NCBI RefSeq assembly: GCF_000632225.1
Contig: NZ_JFYV01000030.1
Span: forward strand, 1 to 34,409
DNA from: Sphingomonas sp. RIT328
GTDB taxonomy: Bacteria > Pseudomonadota > Alphaproteobacteria > Sphingomonadales > Sphingomonadaceae
DNA: 34,409 bases
Reading direction: 5' to 3'
This document shows, in pieces, positions 26,301-34,409 of the stretch; the stretch's first letter is position 1, and each line of letters begins with the position of its first letter. The translations under genes and the position numbers were made by a program. Below the pieces are notes generated by a model that did not search any database, was not told the origin of the DNA, and saw only the letters and a list, made by a program, of their open reading frames with translations.

Positions 26301-28349
26301 ATGACCGACGCCTTCTTCTCGATCCACCGTCACCAGCTCGTCCGCGTCGCCGCCGCGACACCGATCGCCAGCGTCGGCGAGGTCGCCGTCAATCTCGCCG
26401 CGACCGTGGCAGCGGCGACCGATGCCGATGCGCGCGGCGTCGACCTCGTCGTCTTTCCCGAACTCAACCTGACCTCCTATGCGATCGACGATCTTCACCT
26501 GCAGGCGGCGCAGCAGCGCGCCAGCGAACAGGCGGTGCTGGCGCTCGCCGAGCAGACCGCGAGCCTCGCGCCGCTGCTGCTCGTCGGCGCGGCGTTGGTC
26601 CGCAACGGGCGGCTCTACAATTGCGCGGTGGCGGTGCATCGCGGCCGCATCCTCGGCGTCGTGCCCAAGACCTTCCTGCCCAATTATCGCGAATATTACG
26701 AGAAGCGCTGGTTCGCCTCCGGCCTCGGCCTCACCGGCCTGACCATCCGGCTCGGCGAGGAAGACGTGCCGTTCGGCACCGACCTGCTGTTCGCCGCCGA
26801 CGATCTGCCCGGCTTCGTCGTCCATGCCGAGATCTGCGAGGATTATTGGGCGCCGACGCCGCCTTCCACCATTGGCGCCCTCGCCGGGGCGACGATCTGC
26901 TGCAATCTCAGCGCCTCCAACATCGTCATCGGCAAGGGGCGCGAGCGGATGCTGCTCGCCGCGGCACAATCGGCGCGCACCGCCTGCGCCTATGTCTATT
27001 CCGCCGCGGGGCCGGGCGAGAGCACCACCGATCTCGCCTGGGACGGTCAGGGCTTCATCTACGAATGCGGCGACCTGCTGGCCGAATCGCAGCGCTTCGT
27101 CCAGGCGGCCGAGCTCACCGTCGCAGACGTCGATGGCGAACGGATCGTCCAGGAGCGGCTGCGCACCGGCACGTTCAACGATGCCGCGATCGCCTCCGGC
27201 CATCCGGAGACGCGCGTCCGCCGCATCGGCTTCAGCCACCGGCCCAGCCTCGACGACAGCGGGCTGGAGCGGCCGATCCGCCGCTTCCCCTTCGTCCCCA
27301 ACGATCCCAGCCGGCGCGACGAGGATTGCTACGAGGCCTTCAACATCCAGGTCGAGGCGCTGTCGAAGCGGCTCGCCGCGACGCGATCGCAGACGCTGGT
27401 GATCGGCGTCTCGGGCGGTCTCGATTCGACGCATGCGCTGATCGTTGCCGCCAAGGCGATGGATCGGCTCGGTCGGCCGCGCAGCGACATCCTCGGCTTC
27501 ACCCTGCCCGGCTTCGCGACCGGGGACACGACCAAGAGCAATGCCTGGGCGCTGATGCGCGCGCTCGGCTGCACCGGCGCCGAGATCGACATCCGCCCCG
27601 CCGCGCGCCAGATGCTCGCCGACATGGGCCACCCCTTCGCCAGCGGCAAGCCGGTCTATGACGTTACCTTCGAGAATGTGCAGGCGGGGCTGCGCACCGA
27701 TTATCTGTTCCGCCTAGCCAATCAGCGCGGCGGCATCGTGCTCGGCACCGGCGATCTCAGCGAATTGGCACTCGGCTGGTGCACCTATGGCGTCGGCGAT
27801 CAGATGAGCCATTACGCGGTCAACAGCGGCGTGCCCAAGACGCTGATCCAGTTCCTGATCCGCTGGTGCATCCGCACGGGTCAGTATGACGCGGCCACCA
27901 ATGCGGTGCTGACGACGATCCTCGACCAGGAGATTTCGCCCGAACTCGTCCCCGCCGATGCCGAGACGGGCGCGATGCAAAGCACCGAGTCGATGATCGG
28001 CCCCTATGCCCTCAACGACTTTTTCGCGCATTACGTCGTCCGGCACGGGCTCGCGCCGTCGAAGATCGCCTTTCTCGCCTGGCATGCGTGGCGCGATGCC
28101 GCCGCGGGGGCATGGCCGGCGGACTTTCCGGCGGCGGGGCGCGTCGCCTACGATCTGCCGACGATCAGACACTGGCTGGAGCGGTTCATCGTCCGCTTCT
28201 TCCAGCTCAGCCAGTTCAAACGCTCCGCCATCCCCAACGGACCGAAGGTGTCCGGCGGCGGCGCGCTCAGCCCGCGCGGCGACTGGCGCGCGCCGGCGGA
28301 CGGCAGCGCGGCGGTCTGGCTCGACGAGTTGCGGCGAAACGTTCCGTAA
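26301..28349 (+). CDS. nadE: glutamine-dependent NAD(+) synthetase
   Basis: 682 residues, the long two-domain form. The N-terminal nitrilase-like glutaminase domain has the Glu-Lys-Cys triad in VVFPELNLTSY, VVPKTFLPNYREYYE and HAEICEDYW. The C-terminal synthetase has the ATP P-loop SGGLDSTHAL (about 371-380), and GTGDLSELALGWCTYGVGDQMSHYAVN. The enzyme amidates nicotinic acid adenine dinucleotide using ammonia channelled from glutamine. Length matches the approximately 680-residue Mycobacterium-type enzyme. No Shine-Dalgarno sequence is clear before the ATG. The inositol cluster follows after 42 bp. Confidence 0.96.
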   Translation: MTDAFFSIHRHQLVRVAAATPIASVGEVAVNLAATVAAATDADARGVDLVVFPELNLTSYAIDDLHLQAAQQRASEQAVLALAEQTASLAPLLLVGAALVRNGRLYNCAVAVHRGRILGVVPKTFLPNYREYYEKRWFASGLGLTGLTIRLGEEDVPFGTDLLFAADDLPGFVVHAEICEDYWAPTPPSTIGALAGATICCNLSASNIVIGKGRERMLLAAAQSARTACAYVYSAAGPGESTTDLAWDGQGFIYECGDLLAESQRFVQAAELTVADVDGERIVQERLRTGTFNDAAIASGHPETRVRRIGFSHRPSLDDSGLERPIRRFPFVPNDPSRRDEDCYEAFNIQVEALSKRLAATRSQTLVIGVSGGLDSTHALIVAAKAMDRLGRPRSDILGFTLPGFATGDTTKSNAWALMRALGCTGAEIDIRPAARQMLADMGHPFASGKPVYDVTFENVQAGLRTDYLFRLANQRGGIVLGTGDLSELALGWCTYGVGDQMSHYAVNSGVPKTLIQFLIRWCIRTGQYDAATNAVLTTILDQEISPELVPADAETGAMQSTESMIGPYALNDFFAHYVVRHGLAPSKIAFLAWHAWRDAAAGAWPADFPAAGRVAYDLPTIRHWLERFIVRFFQLSQFKRSAIPNGPKVSGGGALSPRGDWRAPADGSAAVWLDELRRNVP

Positions 28350-28353
28350 ATTA

Positions 28354-28382
28354 TTGCCTTTATTTGCCCGGGGGCGCATTAT
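28354..28382 (+). promoter_or_regulatory. putative promoter of the inositol cluster
   Basis: TTGCCT (28354-28359) and CATTAT (28377-28382) are 17 bases apart in an AT-richer patch between nadE and the next gene; each matches consensus at four of six positions. Transcription would start near 28389, only a few bases before the ATG at 28392. Alternatively, on a longer transcript from nadE, a three-codon frame ATG AAG ATC TGA (28381-28392) overlaps that ATG as TGATG. Weak evidence. Confidence 0.35.
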
Positions 28383-28391
28383 GAAGATCTG

Positions 28392-29252
28392 ATGACACCG
28401 CCTCCCCGGGATGGCTCGCGCGATCGCCGGATCGAGGACCCATCGAATCTCTATCTGATTCATCCTGCGTCACACGCCTTGCTCCCCCTTGCCTTGCGGC
28501 ACGGTCTGTCCGCCAATGCGGTGTCGGTGATCGGGCTCGGCTGCGGCACGATCGCGGCGCTGGCCTATGCGCAGGCGTCGGCGCCCGCCGCGGCGGTGAT
28601 CGGCCTGATCTTCTCGGTCGCCTGGCTGATCGCCGATGGGCTCGACGGGATGATCGCGCGCGCGACCAAGACGGCGAGCGCCCTCGGCCGCACGCTCGAC
28701 GGGCTGTGCGACCATGGTGTCTTCGCGTTGATCTATATCGCGCTCGCCTGCGCGATCGGCACCACCGGCGGCTGGGTACTGGCAATCCTCGCCGGCGGCT
28801 GCCACGCCGTCCAGTCGAGCCTGTACGAAGGCGAGCGCGCGCGCTTCCACCGCCGTGCGCGCGGCGAGCCGCTCGCCGCGGTGCCGGTGCCGACCGGCAT
28901 GCCGCTCGTCCGCCTCTATGACAGCGTCGCCGGCTCGGTCGACCGCGTGTCGATGCCGTTCGAGCGGCGCTTCGGCGCGGCCGAGGATCGGGCCGCCTTC
29001 GGTGCCGCCTATGCCGCCGCGGCAGTGCCGGCGATGCGCCTCCAGTCGCTGCTCACCGCCAACGTCCGCGTCTGGGCGGTGTGCCTCGCCTGCCTGATCG
29101 GCAACCCGCGATTGTTTTTCTGGTTCGAGATCGTCCCGCTGACCCTGGTCTGCGCGGTCGGCCTCTACCGCCACCGGCGCGTCGAGCGCCGCTTCGTCTT
29201 CGGCGCTACGCCGCATTCCCTTCTTTTTCCAAGCGAACAGGGTCATTCATGA
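28392..29252 (+). CDS. CDP-alcohol phosphatidyltransferase family membrane enzyme
   Basis: 286 residues. The family signature DG-x2-AR-x8-G-x3-D-x3-D is exact at DGMIAR...ALGRTLDGLCDH (Asp85, Gly86, Ala89, Arg90, Gly99, Asp103, Asp107). About five or six hydrophobic segments are visible, for example 43-60, 66-82, 110-133 and near 235-262. These enzymes displace CMP from a CDP-alcohol with an acceptor alcohol inside the membrane. The next two genes make inositol 1-phosphate and probably activate it with CTP, so the donor here is inferred to be CDP-inositol, as in archaeal di-myo-inositol-phosphate-phosphate synthases (DIPPS). A phosphatidylinositol-type synthase using CDP-diacylglycerol is the alternative. 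The stop overlaps the next start (ATGA). Confidence 0.85.
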   Translation: MTPPPRDGSRDRRIEDPSNLYLIHPASHALLPLALRHGLSANAVSVIGLGCGTIAALAYAQASAPAAAVIGLIFSVAWLIADGLDGMIARATKTASALGRTLDGLCDHGVFALIYIALACAIGTTGGWVLAILAGGCHAVQSSLYEGERARFHRRARGEPLAAVPVPTGMPLVRLYDSVAGSVDRVSMPFERRFGAAEDRAAFGAAYAAAAVPAMRLQSLLTANVRVWAVCLACLIGNPRLFFWFEIVPLTLVCAVGLYRHRRVERRFVFGATPHSLLFPSEQGHS

Positions 29253-30340
29253 AGAGCATCAACATCGCCATCGTCGGCATCGGCAACTGCGCGAGTTCGC
29301 TCGTCCAGGGGCTGGAGCATTATCGCGAAGGCGCCAACGATCTCGTCGGGCTGATGCACTGGGAGCTCGGCGGCTATAAGCCCTCCGACATCAAGGTCGT
29401 CGCCGCCTGGGACGTCGATGCGCGCAAGGTCGGCAAGGACGTCGCCGAGGCGATCTTCGCCAAGCCCAATTGCACCGCGGTGTTCGCCGCCAACGTTCCT
29501 GCCACCGGCACGCTCGTCAAGATGGGCGCGGTGCTCGACGGCGTCGCCGACCATATGGCGGATTACAAGGACGACCGCACCTTCATCGTCGCCAACGACA
29601 CGCAGCCGAGCAAGGCCGAGATCGTCGCCGAGCTGAAGGCGAGCGGTACCGACGTGCTGATGAACTATCTGCCGGTCGGCAGCCAGCAGGCGACCGAATT
29701 CTACGCCGAATGCGCGCTCGAGGCCGGCGTTGCCTTCGTCAACAACATCCCCGTCTTCATCGCCTCGAACCCGGAATGGGCGAAGAAGTTCGAGGATGCC
29801 GGCGTCGCGATCATCGGCGACGACATCAAGGCGCAGCTCGGCGCGACGATCGTCCACCGCGTGCTCACCGACCTGTTCGCCAAGCGCGGCGTCAAGCTCG
29901 ACCGGACGTATCAGCTCAACACCGGCGGCAACACCGACTTCCTCAACATGTCGAACCACCGCCGCCTCGAATCCAAGAAGATCTCGAAGACCGAGGCGGT
30001 CCAGTCGGTCGCGGCCGAGCGGCTCGACGACGACAACGTCCATATCGGGCCGTCGGACTACGTGCCGTGGCAGAACGACAACAAGGTCTGCTTCCTGCGC
30101 ATGGAGGGCCAGTTGTTCGGCGGCGTGCCGATGAACCTCGAACTGCGCCTGTCGGTCGAGGATTCGCCCAACAGCGCCGGCGTCGCGATCGACATGATCC
30201 GTTGTGCGGCGATCGCCAAGGATCGCGGCATCGCCGGCGTGATCGACCCCGCCAGCGCCTATTTCTGCAAGCACCCGCGCACGCAGATGACCGACGATCT
30301 CGCCCAGACCGCGGTCGAGGCGTTCATCAAGGCCGCCTGA
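29249..30340 (+). CDS. ino1: myo-inositol-1-phosphate synthase (mycobacterial/archaeal-type Ino1)
   Basis: 363 residues, close to Mycobacterium Ino1 (367). The NAD-binding start is INIAIVGIGNCASSLVQGLEHY, then LMHWELGGYKPSDIKVVAAWDVD, and the core motifs NYLPVGSQQATEFYAECAL, GDDIKAQLGATIVHRVL and LNTGGNTDFLNM follow; late Lys/Asp residues (SKKISKTEAVQS, GPSDYVPW) complete the active site. The enzyme converts glucose 6-phosphate to inositol 1-phosphate, using bound NAD+ catalytically. It is uncommon in proteobacteria. It overlaps its neighbours on both sides, so all three genes are one translational unit. Confidence 0.95.
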   Translation: MKSINIAIVGIGNCASSLVQGLEHYREGANDLVGLMHWELGGYKPSDIKVVAAWDVDARKVGKDVAEAIFAKPNCTAVFAANVPATGTLVKMGAVLDGVADHMADYKDDRTFIVANDTQPSKAEIVAELKASGTDVLMNYLPVGSQQATEFYAECALEAGVAFVNNIPVFIASNPEWAKKFEDAGVAIIGDDIKAQLGATIVHRVLTDLFAKRGVKLDRTYQLNTGGNTDFLNMSNHRRLESKKISKTEAVQSVAAERLDDDNVHIGPSDYVPWQNDNKVCFLRMEGQLFGGVPMNLELRLSVEDSPNSAGVAIDMIRCAAIAKDRGIAGVIDPASAYFCKHPRTQMTDDLAQTAVEAFIKAA

Positions 30341-31044
30341 TGATCACCACGGGCCTGCTGCTCGCCGCCGGTCAGGGCAGCCGGCTCCGTTCGGTGACGC
30401 CGTTCAAGCCGCTCTGCCCGGTCGCCGGGCGGGCGCTGATCGATCATGCGCTCGACGGCATGGCGGCGGCAGGCCTGACGCGCGCGATCGTCTCGCTCGG
30501 CTATGGCGCCGAGGCGATCGCCGCGCACCTCGCCGCCCGCAGCTGGCCGCTTGAGGTGGTGACGGTGATGACCGACTATCATCAGCCGAACGGTGTTTCG
30601 GCGCTGGCGGCGCGTGCGCTGATCGGCGCCGAGGGCGCGGTGCTCGCGATGTGCGATCACCTCGTTCAGCCGCGCCACTATCGCCGCCTCGCCAAGGCGG
30701 GCGCGGGCGACGGGCTGCGGCTCGGCATCGACCGCCGGCTCGGCCATCCCTGGGTCGATCCGCTCGACGTCACCTGCGTCGCGACGCGCGGCGATGCGAT
30801 CGTCGCGATCGGCAAGGAACTGCACCCGCACGACTGCTACGACACCGGCATCTTCGCGGTGTCGCAGCGCTTCTTCGCGGCGCTGGCGACGCTCGACAGC
30901 CCGTCGCTGACCGAGGGCGTTCGCCTGCTCGCGGCAGACGGCGCGGCGACGATCGTCGATTGCAGCGATCTCGACTGGCTCGACGTCGACGACGCCCCCG
31001 CCTTCGCCCATGCCGAGGGCTGGATGACGCGCCTCGCCGCCTGA
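30340..31044 (+). CDS. nucleotidyltransferase, probable CTP:inositol-1-phosphate cytidylyltransferase
   Basis: 234 residues. The N-terminal nucleotide-binding motif LLLAAGQGSRLRSVTPFKPLCPVAGRAL (split here as LAAGQGSRL at 8-16 and FKPL at 21-24) is that of sugar-phosphate-type nucleotidyltransferases. AMCDHLVQPRHY resembles the metal-binding MxDH segment of archaeal inositol-1-phosphate cytidylyltransferases (IPCT), and the C-terminus has CYDTGIFAVS, LTEGVRLLA and WLDVDDAPAFAHAE, also in that pattern. The start (TGATG) overlaps the ino1 stop by one base. Coupling to ino1 and a CDP-alcohol transferase supports CDP-inositol synthesis. The substrate is inferred. It is convergent with the chemoreceptor gene, 13 bp away. 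Confidence 0.8.
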   Translation: MITTGLLLAAGQGSRLRSVTPFKPLCPVAGRALIDHALDGMAAAGLTRAIVSLGYGAEAIAAHLAARSWPLEVVTVMTDYHQPNGVSALAARALIGAEGAVLAMCDHLVQPRHYRRLAKAGAGDGLRLGIDRRLGHPWVDPLDVTCVATRGDAIVAIGKELHPHDCYDTGIFAVSQRFFAALATLDSPSLTEGVRLLAADGAATIVDCSDLDWLDVDDAPAFAHAEGWMTRLAA

Positions 31045-31057
31045 ACGGCGCCGGTGA

Positions 31058-32836
31058 TCAGCGCGCAGGCGGCCGATCCTCGTCGTTGAGGAGGTGCAGG
31101 TTGAACCCCCTGACCGACGGGGCGGTCAGCAAGGCCTTGTCCGTGCGGGTACGCGCGGCTGGCTGGGGGACGAGCGATTGTGCCCGCGTCCGGGCCGTCG
31201 CGTCCGCGGTCGGCGGCGCCGTCAAGCTGCCGACCTTGAAGACGGCGATGCCCTTCTCCAGCTCGGCCGCCTCTCCAGCGATCTCGGTCGCGGTCGTCGA
31301 AATCCGGGCAGAGGCCTGGACATTGTCTTGCGTCACCAGATCGAGCTGCTGGATCGCCGCATTGATCTGCGATGAGCCGATATCCTGTTCGCGGCAGGCG
31401 GCGCTGATCTCGGCGACGAGGTCGGCGGTACGCCGGATATCGGGGACGAGCTGGGTCAGCATGTCGCCGGCATGCGCCGCCGCGGCGATGGTTTCGGCGG
31501 AAATGCCGCAAATCTCCCCGGCGGCGGCCTGACTGCGCTCGGCGAGCTTGCGCACCTCGGCGGCGACGACGGCGAAGCCCTTGCCGTGATCGCCGGCGCG
31601 CGCCGCCTCGACCGCGGCGTTGAGCGCGAGCAGATCGGTCTGCCGCGCGATCTCCTGGACGATGCTGATCTTCTCGACGATCATCCGCATCGCGCGCGTC
31701 GCCTCCTGCACCGCCACGCCGCTCTGCTCGGTCCGCATCGACGCCTGGCGCGCGATCGCCTCGGTCTGGATCGCATTGTCGGCATTCTGTTTGATGTTGG
31801 CGGTCATCTCTTCCATCGACGCCGAAGCCTGTTCGGCGGCGGCGGCCTGCTGGACGGCGCCTTCGCTGACCTGCTCGGCGATGACGGAAAGGCGCTGCGT
31901 GCCGGCCGCGACGACCTGTGCCGCCCCCGTGGTTTCGGCAACCACGGCGCGCAGCCGCGCCACCATCGCGACGAGCGAATGACCCAGCCGATCCTTGTTC
32001 GACAGCGGCTGATGGTCGACGGTCAGATCCCCCCGCACGATCGTATCCGCCAGGACCGCCGAGAGGCGCAGGTTGCCGGTCATCACGTTCACCGTATCGA
32101 CGAGATCGCGGATCTCATCGTTGCCGGTGACGCTCACCTGCTGGTCGAGGTCGCCCACCGCCACCGCATTTGCCGCCTGCGTCAGCGCCGCGAGGCCCCT
32201 CGTGATCCCCAAGGCGATCCACAGCGCCGCCGCCGTCGATAGCGCCACCGCAACGGCCGCGAAGACCGCGATCAGCCGCACCGCGGTCCGGTAGGTCGAC
32301 GTGGTCGCCTTCTCGCTCGCCGCCATCTCGTCACGCTGCTTGTAGAACACCGGCGTTTCCAGCCGCTCGATATCGTCGGTGATCGGCCGCGCGACCTGAT
32401 AGGCCATGGCGCGCGCCTCGGCCGACCGGCCCGCATCGCGCAGCGCCCGCACGCTCTGCTCGACGCGCCCGTAGCGCACGATATCGTCGGCGACGGCGCG
32501 CCACGCCTGCCGGTCCGTCTCGTCTTCGGCATGATCGATCAGCCAGGCCGTATCGGTCCTGAGCCTCTGGCGGTGGCTGTCGTTCAACGCCTCCACCTTG
32601 TGGCGCTCCGTGTCGGTCGGCGCCTCGATCAGGTCGTAGAGGCCGCGGGTCGCGCGCAGTTCATATTCGGTGATCCACTGGATCCGCTCCTTGCGCGCCG
32701 CCGGTCCTTCGAGCAGCGCGGTGACGGTGTCGTTGAACAGCGTCAGGTTGACGTAGCTATAGGCGTTGGTCCCGATCAGCAGCGCGATGACGATGCCGAA
32801 CGTCAGCAGAAGCTTGGTCTTGATCATGAGGCGCAC
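31058..32836 (-). CDS. methyl-accepting chemotaxis protein
   Basis: 592 residues from a GTG at 32836 (GGAG nine bases upstream); an in-frame ATG at 32827 is the alternative. Segments in order: membrane helix 1 (about 6-28), a periplasmic four-helix-bundle sensor of about 160 residues (4HB_MCP type, [19 protein letters not shown] at its start), membrane helix 2 (about 187-210), a HAMP domain with [15 protein letters not shown], and a long coiled-coil signalling domain whose tip is [41 protein letters not shown], given here in its core motifs. No C-terminal CheB/CheR-binding pentapeptide is seen. It is 43 bp downstream of the OprB-like gene, same strand. Confidence 0.95.
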   Translation of the reverse strand: MRLMIKTKLLLTFGIVIALLIGTNAYSYVNLTLFNDTVTALLEGPAARKERIQWITEYELRATRGLYDLIEAPTDTERHKVEALNDSHRQRLRTDTAWLIDHAEDETDRQAWRAVADDIVRYGRVEQSVRALRDAGRSAEARAMAYQVARPITDDIERLETPVFYKQRDEMAASEKATTSTYRTAVRLIAVFAAVAVALSTAAALWIALGITRGLAALTQAANAVAVGDLDQQVSVTGNDEIRDLVDTVNVMTGNLRLSAVLADTIVRGDLTVDHQPLSNKDRLGHSLVAMVARLRAVVAETTGAAQVVAAGTQRLSVIAEQVSEGAVQQAAAAEQASASMEEMTANIKQNADNAIQTEAIARQASMRTEQSGVAVQEATRAMRMIVEKISIVQEIARQTDLLALNAAVEAARAGDHGKGFAVVAAEVRKLAERSQAAAGEICGISAETIAAAAHAGDMLTQLVPDIRRTADLVAEISAACREQDIGSSQINAAIQQLDLVTQDNVQASARISTTATEIAGEAAELEKGIAVFKVGSLTAPPTADATARTRAQSLVPQPAARTRTDKALLTAPSVRGFNLHLLNDEDRPPAR

Positions 32837-32879
32837 GGGGTCACGCTCCGCTGGGGGGATGTGGGAAGGGGGCGACGGA

Positions 32880-34229
32880 TCATCGCGCCGGACGGACGAG
32901 CCATGCCGGCGCGTCGACGGTGAACTTCAGCCCCAGCACCAAGGCATCGGGGATATCGCGCGGCCGGAACGGCGCGCCGCTCTGATCGGGGTGGACGATA
33001 TATTGCAGGTTCGGCGACAGGCGCACGGCGGGGCCGAGTTGCGCGCCATAGTCTAGTTCCATCATATATTGATGCCGCGACACCTCGGCGGACCCGCCGG
33101 TCGTGCGACGGGCGGCGCGCATGGCGCCAAGCGCGAGATCGCTGAACCGTTGGTCGTTGATGACGAAGCCGAGCGTATCGCGCTCGCGCCCCGGCAGCAG
33201 GCCGGCGTAGGACAGCCCGAGTTCGAGGAAGTGCGTCTCGCTCGTCCGCCCTTCGATATTGGTCATCGCGACGCCGAACAGCGTGAGCCCGCGCAGCGAC
33301 GTCGAGTCGGGCCGAGTCAGCATCTGATCGAAGCGGGCGAACCATCCCGATCGCCCGTGGCGGATCGCCACGGGCCGGCCGCTCGTGATCGCGATGCCGC
33401 CCTGATCGTCGCGGAGCGGGTCGTCGTAATCGGCATGGTCCAACCAGCCGCCGATCGCATAATGATGCGGCCGGCGGACGCTCGCGCCATCGGCGGCGAT
33501 GCCGAGTTCATAGGGGATGACGACGCCGGTCGCGCCGCCGGTGCCGAAGGCAATGCCGTGATCGCCCGGTCGACGGCGGTCGGGATTGACCTCGAACACC
33601 CCGGCATGCGCGTAGACGGTGTCGCCGAGCGACAGCCGCGCCCGCGCCATCCAGCTCGATGCCGGGAAGTAGGTGAAGTTGCTGACCTTGAAGATGAAGG
33701 TCGGGTTGCCGCAGGCCGAGTTCGTCTGAAACTGGCAATAGACGGGCGCATTGAGGAAATAGAGGTTCGCCTGGCTCCGCCCCGCCTCGACGGTGAGGCG
33801 ATCGTGGAGCAGCCGCTGCTCATACGTCAGGATCGCGAGATGGACGTTCTGCGTTCCCCAGATCTCCTGCACCGACGTGTTGTTGCCGATCGCGATGGCG
33901 CTGAGGTTGCTGCCGTGGCGATCGGTGACGGCGAGATGCAGCGTCCCGCCATCGACTCCCGCCAATCGTCCGAGATCAGCGTCGACGCCGAGATAGACCT
34001 GGCCGGCATAAGCGGCGTCGCGGTGCAGGCCGCCACGGACATTGGTCGCCCCCTCCCCCGTATAGCCGAGCGCTAGGCGGATACCGGAATCGCCGCGCGA
34101 CTCCTCCTGCTGCTGCGGTGGGGGAACCGTCGCCGGACCCGCGGCAAGATCCTGGGCAGCGGCGGGACCGACGCCGCATCCGACGGCCAAGCTGCAGGAG
34201 GCGATACCCCATATGACCTTACCCCACAT
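32880..34229 (-). CDS. OprB-type carbohydrate-selective porin
   Basis: 449 residues. A signal peptide ([26 protein letters not shown], cleavage after AAA) precedes a beta-barrel with the OprB-family look: [37 protein letters not shown], a [17 protein letters not shown] strand, the two-Cys loop [13 protein letters not shown], and C-terminal FSDLALG and [10 protein letters not shown] strands. OprB porins pass sugars across the outer membrane. The protein ends in ...RPAR rather than the usual aromatic residue, which is odd for an outer-membrane barrel and could point to a small C-terminal change. The chemoreceptor follows in the same direction. Confidence 0.85.
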   Translation of the reverse strand: MWGKVIWGIASCSLAVGCGVGPAAAQDLAAGPATVPPPQQQEESRGDSGIRLALGYTGEGATNVRGGLHRDAAYAGQVYLGVDADLGRLAGVDGGTLHLAVTDRHGSNLSAIAIGNNTSVQEIWGTQNVHLAILTYEQRLLHDRLTVEAGRSQANLYFLNAPVYCQFQTNSACGNPTFIFKVSNFTYFPASSWMARARLSLGDTVYAHAGVFEVNPDRRRPGDHGIAFGTGGATGVVIPYELGIAADGASVRRPHHYAIGGWLDHADYDDPLRDDQGGIAITSGRPVAIRHGRSGWFARFDQMLTRPDSTSLRGLTLFGVAMTNIEGRTSETHFLELGLSYAGLLPGRERDTLGFVINDQRFSDLALGAMRAARRTTGGSAEVSRHQYMMELDYGAQLGPAVRLSPNLQYIVHPDQSGAPFRPRDIPDALVLGLKFTVDAPAWLVRPAR

Positions 34230-34254
34230 CCGTCCGCCCCCCGTTACGTCAGCG

Positions 34255-34300
34255 GACTTTCCATTAATGAACTTTATAATGGGTTAATTCCATAATAGGC
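34255..34300 (-). promoter_or_regulatory. AT-rich control region upstream of the OprB-like gene
   Basis: An isolated AT-rich patch in otherwise very GC-rich sequence. It contains three CCATWAT-type motifs (34261-34268, reverse at 34276-34282, and 34290-34297), a possible -10 TATTAT on the minus strand, and TTAA-N7-TAAA (34287-34273 on minus), a near match to the CtrA consensus TTAA-N7-TTAA. The remaining bases to the window end (34301-34409) show nothing I can name. Confidence 0.5.
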
Positions 34301-34409
34301 CGCCTTCTCCTGAAGTTGCGAACCAGTTGCTCCGATCGGGCGGGTGCAGTCTGTGCGACGGGGTGCGACGACGCTCGCGGCTTGACCCCTGCCCCCCGAT
34401 CCCCGACAC

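Noticed and set aside
28392..29252. Housekeeping phosphatidylglycerophosphate or phosphatidylserine synthase
   Set aside because: The motif is shared, but the protein is longer, and its overlap with ino1 and an IPCT-like gene argues for an inositol-specific role.

Overview
This is a GC-rich chromosomal segment, typical of an alphaproteobacterium and most likely a sphingomonad (Sphingomonas or a close relative). The main reasons are a ChpT-type histidine phosphotransferase (an alphaproteobacterial CtrA-pathway protein), an RpoH with alphaproteobacterial-type neighbours, the gene run TPR protein-bamB-der, a polyhydroxyalkanoic-acid-system gene, and short GC-rich palindromic repeats of the kind scattered through sphingomonad genomes. 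No insertion sequence, phage gene, CRISPR array or rRNA was found. One tRNA gene (Glu, TTC) is present.

Layout, left to right. 1-3104: a membrane-anchored protein cut by the window edge, a PPP-type phosphatase, a DUF2076 protein and a NodB-fold deacetylase-like protein, all on +. 3115-5376 (minus): tRNA-Glu with its own promoter, recJ, and a small membrane protein. 5454-7420 (+): dnaX-ybaB, translationally coupled, with a promoter that predicts a leaderless dnaX message. 7535-11413 (minus): rluD, rpoH, an FAD amine-oxidase-like protein and mtgA. 11434-12540 (+): a stand-alone JAMM peptidase and chpT. 12613-15210 (+): glutathione-dependent formaldehyde oxidation (frmA, a VOC protein, S-formylglutathione hydrolase). 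15441-15746 (minus): a PHA-system protein. 15851-22847 (+): purL, panB, a YfgM-like TPR protein, bamB and der. 22944-24868 (+): an orphan Hpt protein, a structured low-GC intergenic stretch, a secreted cyclophilin and a glycine-zipper protein. 24926-26184 (minus): bfr, bfd with a Fur-like box, and an ArsC/YffB-like protein. 26301-31044 (+): nadE and a three-gene inositol cluster. 31058-34229 (minus): a chemoreceptor and an OprB-type porin, with an AT-rich control region beyond them.

The most interesting points are: (1) a compact, overlapping three-gene cassette (28392-31044) of CDP-alcohol phosphotransferase, mycobacterial-type myo-inositol-1-phosphate synthase and a CTP:inositol-1-phosphate-cytidylyltransferase-like enzyme, which reads as a CDP-inositol route to an inositol-phosphate lipid or solute; (2) a perfect intrinsic terminator on the minus strand at 23558-23585 that follows no obvious gene and implies an unannotated small RNA; and (3) about 85-bp two-hairpin repeats (REPIN-like), two of them clearly homologous copies in opposite orientation. 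All functional names are from reading the sequence by eye; no database search was run.
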